From DAHUYF01 sp963789275 (lineage in GTDB: Bacteria; Pseudomonadota; Alphaproteobacteria; ATCC43930; CGMCC-115725): DNA of 64,000 nucleotides. A program made the translations under genes and the position numbers. Below are positions 26,972-36,055 of this stretch, piece after piece (position 1 is the first letter of the stretch; each line of letters begins with the position of its first letter). Where the stretch lies: the NCBI GenBank assembly GCA_963789275.1, contig CAWBKF010000011.1, positions 186,001 to 250,000 on the forward strand, written 5' to 3'. The notes below the pieces were generated by a model. The model ran no database searches and was not told where the DNA came from. It worked only from the letters and a program-made list of their open reading frames with translations.

Positions 26972-27643
26972 ATGACCAGATCAGCCGCCGAAATTCTCCG
27001 CGAGTATGGGCCCTTTCCGGGCGTCGACCATGTGCATGGGGTCACGTTTGACGGCCAGCACGTCTGGATTGCCGCCGGCGGCAAGCTGGACGCCTTCGAT
27101 CCCGCGAGCGGGAAGACGGTGCGCTCGATCGATGTCGCCGCGCATGCAGGAACGGCCTTCGACGGCCAGCACCTGTTTCAGATCGCCGAGGATCGCATCC
27201 AGAAGATCGATCCGAACACTGGCCGCGTGCTGGCGACGATCCCGGCGCCCGGCGGCGGCCGCGATTCCGGCCTCACCTGGGCCGAAGGGACGCTCTGGGT
27301 GGGGCAGTATCGGGACCGGAAGATCCATCAGATCGATCCCGAGACCGGGGCGATCCTGCGCACGATCGAGTCCAACCGCTTCGTCACCGGGGTCACCTGG
27401 GTCGAGGGCGAGCTCTGGCACGGCACCTGGGAAGGCGACGAAAGCGATGTGCGGCGCATCAATCCGCAAACGGGGGAGGTCTTCGAGAGTCTCGAGATGC
27501 CGCCCGGCGTGGCCGTTTCGGGGCTCGAATCCGATGGCGGCGACCGGTTCTTCTGCGGCGGCAGCAAGAGCGGCAAGGTGAGAGCCGTCCGCCGGCCCAG
27601 GCGAGGCGCGGCGACGGGCAGCGGCTCCGGTTCACCGCGCTAG
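26972..27643 (+). CDS. Beta-propeller protein (Vgb/glutaminyl-cyclase-like repeats)
   Basis: A 223-residue protein built of repeated blades of the type DGQHVWIAAGGKLDAFDP, DGQHLFQIAEDRIQKIDP, EGTLWVGQYRDRKIHQIDP and EGELWHGTW, each about 42 residues. The pattern matches virginiamycin-B-lyase or glutamine-cyclotransferase-like propellers, but five blades are fewer than in those enzymes and no catalytic residues can be assigned. No signal peptide, so cytosolic. It starts 9 bases after the winged-helix regulator and should be in its operon. The last 15 residues are low-complexity. Confidence 0.75.
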   Translation: MTRSAAEILREYGPFPGVDHVHGVTFDGQHVWIAAGGKLDAFDPASGKTVRSIDVAAHAGTAFDGQHLFQIAEDRIQKIDPNTGRVLATIPAPGGGRDSGLTWAEGTLWVGQYRDRKIHQIDPETGAILRTIESNRFVTGVTWVEGELWHGTWEGDESDVRRINPQTGEVFESLEMPPGVAVSGLESDGGDRFFCGGSKSGKVRAVRRPRRGAATGSGSGSPR

Positions 27644-27656
27644 AGTAAATTGCCGG

Positions 27657-28652
27657 TCAGCCGCCGGTCATGCGCTCGAGGTTTTCGGGATAGCGAGCGC
27701 CGTGCACCGTGATCTCGGCGGCGGCGCTCTCGATGTCGCGGAGATCGTCGGGCGCAAGCTGCACGGCAACGGCGCCGACGTTCTCCTCGAGGCGGTGCAG
27801 CTTCGTCGTGCCGGGAATGGGAACGATCCACGGCTTCTGCGCCAGCAGCCAGGCGAGCGCGATCTGAGCCGGCGTCGCGTTCTTGCGCTGCGCGAGCCGG
27901 CCGAGCAGATCGATCAGGGTCTGGTTCGCTTTAAGCGCCTCCGGCGTGAAGCGCGGAAGAATGCTGCGGAAATCGGAACGGTCGAACCTGGTGTTCTCGT
28001 TCATCTTGCCCGTGAGGAAGCCCTTGCCCAGGGGGCTATAGGGAACGAAGCCGATGCCGAGCTCTTCGAGGGCCGGCAGCACCTCTTGCTCAGGCCCGCG
28101 CGTCCACAGCGAGTATTCGCTCTGGACGGCCGTGACCGGCTGGACCGCATGGGCGCGACGGATCGTGCGCAGGCTGGCTTCGGAGAGGCCGAAATGCCTG
28201 ACCTTGCCTTCGCGGATCAGCTCCTTCACCGCCCCCGCCACCTCCTCGATCGGCACGTCAGGGTCGACGCGGTGCTGATAGAAGAGATCGATGGCATCGA
28301 CCTTGAGCCGCTTCAGCGAGCCCTCGGCGACCTCCTTGATGTGCGCCGGGCGGCTGTCGAGACCAACCCATTTCGGCCCGCCTTTGAGATCGAGCTTGAA
28401 CCCGAACTTGGTGGCGATCGCGACCTTGCCCTTGAACGGCGCGAGGGCTTCACCGACCAGTTCTTCGTTGTTGAAGGGCCCGTAGACTTCAGCGGTGTCG
28501 AAGAAGGTGACGCCGCGTTCGACGGCGGAGCGAAGCAGCGAGACCATCTCCTGCCGGGGCGCCGCCGGTCCATAGGAAAACGTCATTCCCATGCAGCCGA
28601 GCCCGATCGCCGACACTTCGAGACCGCTGTTTCCGAGTTTGCGTGTGCGCAT
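27657..28652 (-). CDS. Aldo/keto reductase
   Basis: A 331-residue NADP(H)-dependent (beta/alpha)8 oxidoreductase that reduces aldehydes or ketones. Seen: RTRKLGNSGLEVSAIGLGCM, catalytic Asp and Tyr in FFDTAEVYGPFNNEELVG, catalytic Lys in IATKFGF, His in DLFYQHRVDPDVP, and the cofactor-binding end IPGTTKLHRLEENV. These match the AKR13/YhdN-like group. The start ATG 28652 follows GCAAGGAAACG. It lies 25 bases downstream of the cupin gene on the same strand and divergent from the LysR gene, which suggests they form one regulated unit. Confidence 0.93.
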   Translation of the reverse strand: MRTRKLGNSGLEVSAIGLGCMGMTFSYGPAAPRQEMVSLLRSAVERGVTFFDTAEVYGPFNNEELVGEALAPFKGKVAIATKFGFKLDLKGGPKWVGLDSRPAHIKEVAEGSLKRLKVDAIDLFYQHRVDPDVPIEEVAGAVKELIREGKVRHFGLSEASLRTIRRAHAVQPVTAVQSEYSLWTRGPEQEVLPALEELGIGFVPYSPLGKGFLTGKMNENTRFDRSDFRSILPRFTPEALKANQTLIDLLGRLAQRKNATPAQIALAWLLAQKPWIVPIPGTTKLHRLEENVGAVAVQLAPDDLRDIESAAAEITVHGARYPENLERMTGG

Positions 28653-28677
28653 CGTATCGTTTCCTTGCTTGCTAAGA

Positions 28678-29088
28678 TCAGCTCCGCGGTCCCGCCAGGT
28701 ATTGCTCGTCGCTGACTTTCTCCAGCCAGTCGACAACCTTGCCGCGCGCATCGCGTTCCTGAATGGCGATATGCGTCATCGCCGTCGTCGGCGTCGCGCC
28801 ATGCCAATGCTTCACGCCGGGCGGACAGCAGATCACATCGCCCGGCCGGATGATTTCGACGGGGCCGCGCCAGCATTGGGTCCAGCCAAGGCCGGAAGTG
28901 ACGATCAGCGTCTGTCCCAAGGGATGGGTGTGCCACGCGCTCCGCGCGCCCGGCTCGAAGGTGACACTGCCGCCGCTGGCGCGCGCGGGATCGGGCGCCT
29001 GAAACAGCGGGTCGACGCGGACCATGCCGGTAAAATACTCCGCCGCTCCCTTGCCGGAAGGCTGCGAGCCGTTTCGCTTGATCTCCAT
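28678..29088 (-). CDS. Cupin domain protein ((R)-mandelonitrile-lyase-like)
   Basis: A 136-residue single-domain cupin. Cupin motif 1 is GARSAWHTHPLGQTLIVTSG with metal-binding His pair and Gln; motif 2 is RPGDVICCPPGVKHWHGATP with the third His. The whole sequence, including YFTGMVRVDPLF, resembles the cupin hydroxynitrile lyases and the carboxymuconolactone-associated cupins, usually Mn- or Fe-dependent. Start 29088 follows AAGGAGAG. It is first in an operon with the aldo/keto reductase, divergent from lysR. Confidence 0.88.
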   Translation of the reverse strand: MEIKRNGSQPSGKGAAEYFTGMVRVDPLFQAPDPARASGGSVTFEPGARSAWHTHPLGQTLIVTSGLGWTQCWRGPVEIIRPGDVICCPPGVKHWHGATPTTAMTHIAIQERDARGKVVDWLEKVSDEQYLAGPRS

Positions 29089-29158
29089 AGCCGCTCTCCT
29101 TCTGATCGCCGGCGTCTGCCGCATGATGTGGCGCGCGCATCCCGCCGGGGTAGCCCCT

Positions 29159-29177
29159 ATAATCCGCATGGACTTAT
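29159..29177. promoter_or_regulatory. Candidate LysR-type operator (ATAA-N11-TTAT)
   Basis: In the 104-base divergent gap between the cupin and lysR genes, ATAA at 29159 and TTAT at 29174 form an interrupted dyad with an 11-base centre, which is the T-N11-A architecture of LysR-family recognition sites. It lies just upstream of the lysR start, where autoregulation and activation of the divergent genes are normally exerted. Binding is inferred. Confidence 0.45.
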
Positions 29178-29192
29178 GAGCGGGGGCCATGA

Positions 29193-30087
29193 ATGCAGCG
29201 CGGCAACCTGAACGACCTTGCGGCCTTTCTCGCCGTGGCGCGCGAGCGCAGCTTCACCAAAGCCGCTGCCAAGCTGGGCGTCTCCCAATCGGCCCTCAGC
29301 CATACCATGCGCGAGCTCGAAGAGCGGCTCGGCGTCCGGCTCCTCACCCGCACGACGCGCAGCGTCTCGCCGACGCAAGCGGGCGAGCGCCTGCTTCAGA
29401 CCGTGGGGCCGCGGCTCCAGGAGATCGAGGGCGAGCTCGCGGCGCTCGGCGAGCTGCGCGAGAAGCCAGCGGGCACGATCCGAATCACGACCACCGACTA
29501 CGCGGCCGACACGATCCTGTGGCCGAAGCTTGCGACATTTCTGCCGAAATACCCGGACATCAAGGTCGAGCTCATCGTCGAATACGGCCTGACCGACATC
29601 GTCGCCCAGCGTTTCGACGCCGGCGTGCAGAGCCGGCGAGCAAGTGGCGAAAGACATGATCGCGGTGCGTATCGGGCCGGACCAGCGCATGGCGGTGGTT
29701 GGCGCGCCGGCGTATTTCAGGAAGCGGGCGGAGCCGAAGAAGCCGCAGGACCTCATCGGCCACAACTGCATCAATTTGCGGCTGACCACCCATGGCGGCC
29801 TCTACGCGTGGGAGTTTGAAAAAGGCGGCCAGGCGCTGAACGTGCGCGTCGAAGGCCAGCTCACCTTCAACGGCACGTTCCAGATGCTCAACGCCGCGCT
29901 GGCAGGGTTTGGGCTCGCCTATGTGCCGGAGGATGTGGCTGAGCCGCATCTCGCCAAGGGCCGGCTCAGGCGGGTTCTCAGGGATTGGTGCGCGCCCTAT
30001 TCGGGCTATCACCTCTATTACCCCAGCCGGCGCCAGTCCTCGACGGCGTTTTCCTTGCTGGTCGACGCGCTCCGGCACCGCGGCTAG
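29193..30087 (+). pseudogene. LysR family transcriptional regulator, frameshifted
   Basis: The joined frames give a LysR regulator of about 297 residues. The N-terminal winged helix is typical (NDLAAFLAVARERSFTKAAA, LGVSQSALSHTMRELEERLG, RTTRSVSPTQAGERLL), followed by the effector-binding domain (GTIRITTTDYAADTILWPKL). One extra A near 29626 (GTGCAGAGCC for GTGCGAGCC) shifts the frame after RFDAGV; the downstream frame reads RAGEQVAKDMIAVRIGPDQR and runs to the normal end. It is divergent from the cupin-aldo/keto reductase pair, its likely target. Confidence 0.85.
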
Positions 30088-30151
30088 ACGGCCTCGACGG
30101 TCCCGGCGCTTTTGGGCATGATTTGCGGGTGGGCACGTCCGGGAGGATCAG

Positions 30152-30934
30152 ATGAGCCGAGTATCCCTGGTGGAAATGACGCCGCTGCGCGAGCGCGTCA
30201 GCGAGGCGGAGTGGGAGACGCGCGTCAATCTCGCCGCCTGCTACCGGCTGGTGGCGCGGTATGGCATGACCGACCTCATCTACAACCACATCACCGCGCG
30301 GGTGCCCGATGAGGACGGCCATATCCTGATCAACCCTTATGGCTTCCTCTATACCGAGATAACCGCCTCGAGCCTCTACAAGATCGATCTCGACGGCAAC
30401 ATCGTCCTTAAGCCCGACACGCCTTACGGCATCAACCATGCCGGCTATGTCATCCACAGCGCGGTCCACGGCGCGCGCCACGATGTCGGCTGCGTCATCC
30501 ACACCCATAGCCGCGCCGGCATGGCAGTCTCGGCGATGAAATGCGGCTTCCTGCCGCTGGCCCAGACGGCGATGCGCTTTTACGGCCATGTCAGCTACCA
30601 CCCCTATGAGGGGCCGGCGGTCGACTTGGCCGAGCGCGAGCGGCTGGTGCGCGACCTCGGCGCCAACGATGTGATGTTCCTTAGGAACCACGGCATTCTG
30701 GCCTGTGGCCGCACCGTCGCCGAGGCCTTCAACATCCTTTATTGGCTGGAAATGGCGTGCAAGGCGCAGGTCGATTGCATGGCCGCCAAGACCGAGCTCG
30801 AGCTGCCCGCCGACGACGTCGCGGCCAAGACCGCGCATCTCTTCGCGCCGGGCACGCGCCGGGTCTATGGCGAGATGGAATGGGAAGCGATGCTGCGCCA
30901 GCTCGACCGCGAGGACCCGTCCTATCGGAATTGA
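30152..30934 (+). CDS. Class II aldolase/adducin family protein
   Basis: A 260-residue zinc-dependent aldolase-fold protein. Seen: LAACYRLVARYGMTDLIYNH, the metal-binding H-x-H in VIHTHSRAGMAVSAM and the later VMFLRNHGILACGRTVAEAF with the third His. Members act as sugar-phosphate aldolases or decarboxylases; non-sugar members are common in soil bacteria. ATG 30152 follows GGGAGGATCAG. It begins 64 bases after the lysR stop. Substrate unknown. Confidence 0.92.
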   Translation: MSRVSLVEMTPLRERVSEAEWETRVNLAACYRLVARYGMTDLIYNHITARVPDEDGHILINPYGFLYTEITASSLYKIDLDGNIVLKPDTPYGINHAGYVIHSAVHGARHDVGCVIHTHSRAGMAVSAMKCGFLPLAQTAMRFYGHVSYHPYEGPAVDLAERERLVRDLGANDVMFLRNHGILACGRTVAEAFNILYWLEMACKAQVDCMAAKTELELPADDVAAKTAHLFAPGTRRVYGEMEWEAMLRQLDREDPSYRN

Positions 30935-31037
30935 GCGCGGCGCCGGAGCCGATCCGGCCCTCTAAGCTCCAGGGTGCTTACGATTGCCCTAAAATCAACC
31001 ATAGCGCATACTGGGGTGTGCGCTATGGAGAGGCCGG

Positions 31038-31625
31038 ATGAGCGCCGACCGGTGGACCAGATGGCTCCTGGGAAGGATGAATGGCACGCACCCTTGGCGT
31101 CGCTACTTTGCCCGCACGGTCGACACGCTGGTCAACGGGGGCATCGTTAGCGCCGTCTTCTCCGCTCTGCTTTGGCTCCTGAGCAAACACACGCTGGATG
31201 ACGTCCCTTGGGTTTACCAGCAGGTCGGCGAGGCGGCTATCTATGAGCTCTATTTCTGCGTCTTTGCGCTGCCGGCCAATGCGGTGCTCATCGGCCTCAC
31301 GGGCAGCACGCTGGGCAAATGGCTTTTCGGCGTGCGCATCGTCGAGCCCACCGGCGCGGTGATCGGAATTCGCCGCGCCTTGCGTCGGGAGCTGCTGGTC
31401 TGGAATTGGGGCATGGGGCTGGGACTTCCGCTGATCCTCACTCTGGCGCAGTTGTTCGCCTATAGGCGCCTCAAGGAGGAAGACACTACTCTCTGGGATC
31501 ATGCGCTGGGCACCGAGGTGAGATTCCGCCGGCCGGGCTTTTCTCAATACCTTCTCGCAGCGCTGGGCATCGTGCTCCTGGCGGCGCTGTCCTTCGGCCT
31601 GAGTCGGCTCGTGCGAGGCCGGTAA
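31038..31625 (+). CDS. RDD family integral membrane protein
   Basis: A 195-residue membrane protein with the RDD pattern: WRRYFARTVDTLVNGGIVSA, where Arg and Asp sit in the first helix, and GKWLFGVRIVEPTGAVIG after the second. Hydrophobic segments lie at about 25-45, 70-92, 118-140 and 170-190, which suggests four membrane passes. RDD proteins are thought to help cation/proton exchange or to accompany other membrane machines; the role here is unknown. ATG 31038 follows GGAGAGGCCGG. Confidence 0.85.
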   Translation: MSADRWTRWLLGRMNGTHPWRRYFARTVDTLVNGGIVSAVFSALLWLLSKHTLDDVPWVYQQVGEAAIYELYFCVFALPANAVLIGLTGSTLGKWLFGVRIVEPTGAVIGIRRALRRELLVWNWGMGLGLPLILTLAQLFAYRRLKEEDTTLWDHALGTEVRFRRPGFSQYLLAALGIVLLAALSFGLSRLVRGR

Positions 31626-31937
31626 CCTCTTGCTAACGAAACTCTCCTTGACTTTGGGCAGCAGAAGGCGCATCTCCTGCCCAGCAGATTTCTCGCGACT
31701 GCGCGACGCGCGCACGGCCTTGCAAGCCTTGAGCGCCCCTCCCGAGATCATCAAACGTCAACCAAGCCTCCCGGTCGCGCGGATGAGGCCCCTTCCCGGG
31801 TGAAGTGGCGACCGCTCAGCACGGCATCCAACGCCGTGCTCCAAAGCGCATGTCAGCAGCTTTTTGAACCCAAAAAACGCGTGCCGATGGAACGCCCAGA
31901 AAGGGCGCCCCGCGGCCTACAAGAAAGAACACTCTCA
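31626..31937. other. 312-base leader region before the DEAD-box helicase gene
   Basis: The helicase frame is open back to 31800, with in-frame ATGs at 31887 and earlier, but the sequence there does not look like a conserved N-terminus. The region therefore looks like a long 5' untranslated leader, as is common for cold-inducible DEAD-box helicase genes. No hairpin was recognised by eye. Confidence 0.4.
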
Positions 31938-33209
<1,272 letters not shown>

Positions 33210-33210
33210 G

Positions 33211-33284
33211 GCTCTTCCCCTCTCTGCCAGCCCCACCTCACCCTACCTCTCCGCCCCAGTGGGGCGGAGAGGGGAAGATGGGGC
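33211..33284. repeat. Dispersed hairpin, CCCCACCTCACC family, copy 1
   Basis: The inner stem CTCTCCGCCCC-AGT-GGGGCGGAGAG is perfect. The left arm CCCCACCTCACCCTA is present, while the outer right arm has decayed to GGGGAAGATGGGGC. It stands between convergent genes (helicase and TauD-like), so it may serve both as a terminator. Confidence 0.75.
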
Positions 33285-33290
33285 ACGGAG

Positions 33291-34136
33291 TTACCGCGGC
33301 CGGTCGCCAGCGAGCGTGATGCGGTGCATGATGCGGCGGTAGCCGTGATAGTCGTTGATCGGGTTGTGTTGCGCCGCGCGGTTGTCCCAGAACGCCAGCG
33401 ATCCCACGCGCCAGGCGAAGCGGCAGGTGAGTTCCGGCCGCGACTGGTGCTGAAAGAGATATCCCAGGATCGGCGCGCTCTCGGCCTCGGTCATGCCGAC
33501 AAAGCGCGCAGTGTGCGCGATGTTGATATAAAGCGCCTTGCGGCCGGTCTCGGGATGGGTGCGCACCACCGGATGCTCGGCGGTGAGCGCGTCGCTCACG
33601 CGCGAGCTGGGATCGGATTTGACCCGGTCCTCGCGCGTCCGCGTGACGTCGGCGCGGGCGGAGCTGTTGACCGCCGTGAGGCCGTCGAGCAGCCGCTTCA
33701 TCCCCTCCGACAAGGTCTCATAGGCGAGGTATTGATTGGCGAAGAGCGTGTCGCCGCCGACCAGCGGCACCTCGCGCGCCACCAGCATGCTGCCCATCGG
33801 CGGGTGCTCGAGATATGTCGTGTCGCTGTGCCAGATGCCGCCGAAATTCATCGTCTCGTGCTCGAGCTTCGCCACCTGGATGATCTCGGGATAGCCCTCG
33901 ATGCCGCGCACGAAGGGGTATTCGATCGGCTCGCCGAAGCGGCGGGCGAAGGCGAGGAAGCGCTCGGGCGGCAGCTCCTGGTCGCGGAAGAAGATCACGA
34001 GATGATCGAGCAGCGCCTGGCGGATCGCCGCCACGGTGGCAACGTCGAGCGGGCGCTCGAGCGCCACGCCATGGATCTCGGCGCCGAGCGCGCCGGCGAT
34101 GGGCCTGATGTCGAGGCTGGTCGTCGTTTGGGTCAC
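33291..34136 (-). CDS. TauD/TfdA family Fe(II)/2-oxoglutarate dioxygenase
   Basis: A 281-residue dioxygenase that couples 2-oxoglutarate decarboxylation to oxidation of its substrate. The facial triad is visible: H-x-D in GIWHSDTTYLEHPP and the distal His in RAAQHNPINDYHGYRR with the 2-oxoglutarate-binding Arg after it. The opening LDIRPIAGALGAEIHG is typical for taurine or 2,4-D dioxygenases. GTG 34136 is chosen because the in-frame upstream sequence overlaps the GST gene; the spacing is then 7 bases. It ends the long catabolic operon. The substrate is unknown. Confidence 0.9.
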   Translation of the reverse strand: MTQTTTSLDIRPIAGALGAEIHGVALERPLDVATVAAIRQALLDHLVIFFRDQELPPERFLAFARRFGEPIEYPFVRGIEGYPEIIQVAKLEHETMNFGGIWHSDTTYLEHPPMGSMLVAREVPLVGGDTLFANQYLAYETLSEGMKRLLDGLTAVNSSARADVTRTREDRVKSDPSSRVSDALTAEHPVVRTHPETGRKALYINIAHTARFVGMTEAESAPILGYLFQHQSRPELTCRFAWRVGSLAFWDNRAAQHNPINDYHGYRRIMHRITLAGDRPR

Positions 34137-34143
34137 GGCGGGA

Positions 34144-34788
34144 TCAGTGCGCTGCGAAATCGGGCTGCTTGCGCGGATGCGCCTCGGCGAAAGGCGGCAG
34201 CGACATGCAGTGCTCATAGATGCGCATGATGCGCTTATAGGGCGCGACCTCGGTCTTGAAGAGTTGCGCCGGCGTCACCTGCGTCACGAGGCAGATATCG
34301 GCCACGCTGGGGCTGTCGCCATGGTAGAACTTGCCCGCTGGGTTCTTCTCGGCCAGCAGATCCTCCATCGCCTGCAGCCCGGCGCCGAGCCAATGCTGGA
34401 TCCAGGCGGTGCGCTGCGCCTCGTCCAGCTTGAGCGTGTCGGCGAGGTAGTTGCGGATGCGTGGCACGATCAGCGGATGGGAATCCGCGACGTTGATCAG
34501 CGCGAATCCCCGCACCCAGGCACGCGCCAGCAGTTCCTTCGGCAGAATCGGCGGGGTCGGGTATTTCTCTTCGAGATATTCGAGGATGGCGAGCGACTGG
34601 AACAGCTTGGCGTCGCCGTCATAGAGCGTCGGCAGCACCGCCTGCGGATTGCGCCCCTGGTAATCCGGCTTGAACTGGTCGCCGCGGTCGAGATTGATGA
34701 AGACGTCCTCGCGCTTCAGCCCCTTGAGGTTGAGCGCGATGCGCACGCGGAAGGTCGCCTGCGAGCGCCAGTAGGTATAGAGCTTCAC
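34144..34788 (-). CDS. Maleylacetoacetate-isomerase-like glutathione S-transferase (zeta class)
   Basis: A 214-residue zeta-class GST. Seen: VKLYTYWRSQATFRVRIALN, where the family consensus has S-S-C-S before R-V-R-I-A-L, then LNLKGL, GRNPQAVLPTL with the cis-Pro, and QSLAILEYLEEKYP for glutathione binding. The catalytic Ser-Ser-Cys is changed (RSQAT), so isomerase activity cannot be assumed. GTG 34788 follows GGGAGGA. The protein sits between an amidohydrolase and a TauD-like dioxygenase in a catabolic operon and may isomerise or conjugate a ring-cleavage product. Confidence 0.85.
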   Translation of the reverse strand: MKLYTYWRSQATFRVRIALNLKGLKREDVFINLDRGDQFKPDYQGRNPQAVLPTLYDGDAKLFQSLAILEYLEEKYPTPPILPKELLARAWVRGFALINVADSHPLIVPRIRNYLADTLKLDEAQRTAWIQHWLGAGLQAMEDLLAEKNPAGKFYHGDSPSVADICLVTQVTPAQLFKTEVAPYKRIMRIYEHCMSLPPFAEAHPRKQPDFAAH

Positions 34789-34826
34789 GCGGGTCCTCCC
34801 ATGGTTCTTACAGACGCGCGACGCCG

Positions 34827-34907
34827 TCCCCCACCTCACCCTCCCGCTCCGCGGGTCCCTCCCTCTCCGCCCCCAAGGGGCGGAGAGGGTTGGGGTGAGG
34901 TGGGGGC
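34827..34907. repeat. Dispersed hairpin, CCCCACCTCACC family, copy 2
   Basis: A long perfect or near-perfect stem: CCCCCACCTCACCCT on the left, CCCTCTCCGCCCCC near the centre, then GGGGCGGAGAGGGTTGGGGT and GAGGTGGGGG. It lies between the amidohydrolase and GST genes inside the apparent operon and could cause partial termination or RNA processing there. Confidence 0.85.
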
Positions 34908-34956
34908 CCTAAGCACTTCACGATAATCGGTACCGGCCTCGCGCGCAAAGGAGGTG

Positions 34957-36052
34957 TCACTTCCGCTTCGCCGCCGGCAGCTTGATCTTCAGCAGCCGGG
35001 CGGCGTTGCCGCCGAGGATCGCGGCCTTGTCGTCGCGGCCGAGACTTGGCGGTCGAGACGAAGCCAACGGGGTCCGGCTCGGCCATGTCGAAGGGATAGT
35101 CGCTGCCCAGCAGCACATGATCGCTGCCCCAGGTCTCGACGAGGTATTCGAGCTGGTGGTGGGTGAAGACGATGGTGTCGAAATAGAGCTTCTTCAGATA
35201 GCTCGTCGGCTTCTTCTTGATCGCGGTGCGGCTGTCGGAGCGCGCGGCATGGCCGTGGTCGCTGCGGCCGGAATAGGCCGGCAGGAAGCCGCCGCCATGG
35301 GCGACGCAAATCTTGAGCCGGGGATAAGCGTCGAGCACGCCACCGAAGATCAGGTGGCTCACCGCGACGGTGCTGTCGAGGGGATTGCCGATGATGTTGA
35401 TGAAGTAGTGGTCGCTAAGGCGGCGGCCCTCGGTGAAGCCGTTGGGATGCATGAAGATGAGAATGCCGAGCTCCTCGCATTTGGCGAAGAACGGGCGGAA
35501 GCGCTGATCCGACAGCTCGGCGCCGGCGACGTTGGTGCAGATCTCGACGCCGCGCAATCCCAGCTCCTTCACCATGCGCACCAGCTCGGCCACCGCCAGC
35601 TCCGGCGCCTGCAGCGGCACCGTGCCCAATCCGACGAAGCGGTCAGGGTGCCGCGCCACGATCTCGGCGATGCGGTTGTTTACGAGCCGCGCGGTGTCGC
35701 GCCCGAGCTCGGGCGGCGCCCAGTAATAGTATTGCGGCGGCGCCGGCGAGATCGCCTGCATGTCGATGCCGAGCTTGTTCATATCGGCAAGCCGCGTCTC
35801 CACCGAGGTGAGCTTGCCGCGGATGCTCTCCTGCTGCAGGCGGTTGACCTCGCGCGTCGCCTCGGTCGCATGCCGCAGCATCGGCTCGTAATCCGGGCGG
35901 AAGGCCGGCTGCGCCAGGCGCTCCGCCTCGGGGGTGAAGACGTGGCAGTGGATGTCGACGGTGAAATGCCGGCGCGGCGCGGTCTTGCCGCGAGCGCGCT
36001 TGGCCTCTACGCGCATGGCATGGGCCGCGGCGGGATGGCACGAATAGAGCAT
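34957..36052 (-). pseudogene. Amidohydrolase family decarboxylase (ACMSD-like), frameshifted
   Basis: A TIM-barrel metal hydrolase/decarboxylase of about 365 residues when frames are joined. Seen: the strand-1 H-x-H in VDIHCHVFTPEA, FMHPNGFTEG, CVAHGGGFLPAYSGR and the Asp in LLGSDYPFDMAEPDP. The pattern matches aminocarboxymuconate-semialdehyde decarboxylase and gamma-resorcylate decarboxylase relatives. One extra base near 35046 (AAGTCTCGG for AAGCTCGG) shifts the frame. The next frame reads LGRDDKAAILGGNAARLLKI, the normal family end, to TGA at 34957. ATG 36052 follows AGGAGGAA, which overlaps the end of the molybdenum hydroxylase gene. Confidence 0.88.
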
Positions 36053-36055
36053 GTG

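Noticed and set aside
34808..34956. C-terminal extension of the amidohydrolase to 34808
   Set aside because: That tail is a translation of the intergenic hairpin repeat in the shifted frame; the true family C-terminus is in the other frame and stops at 34957.
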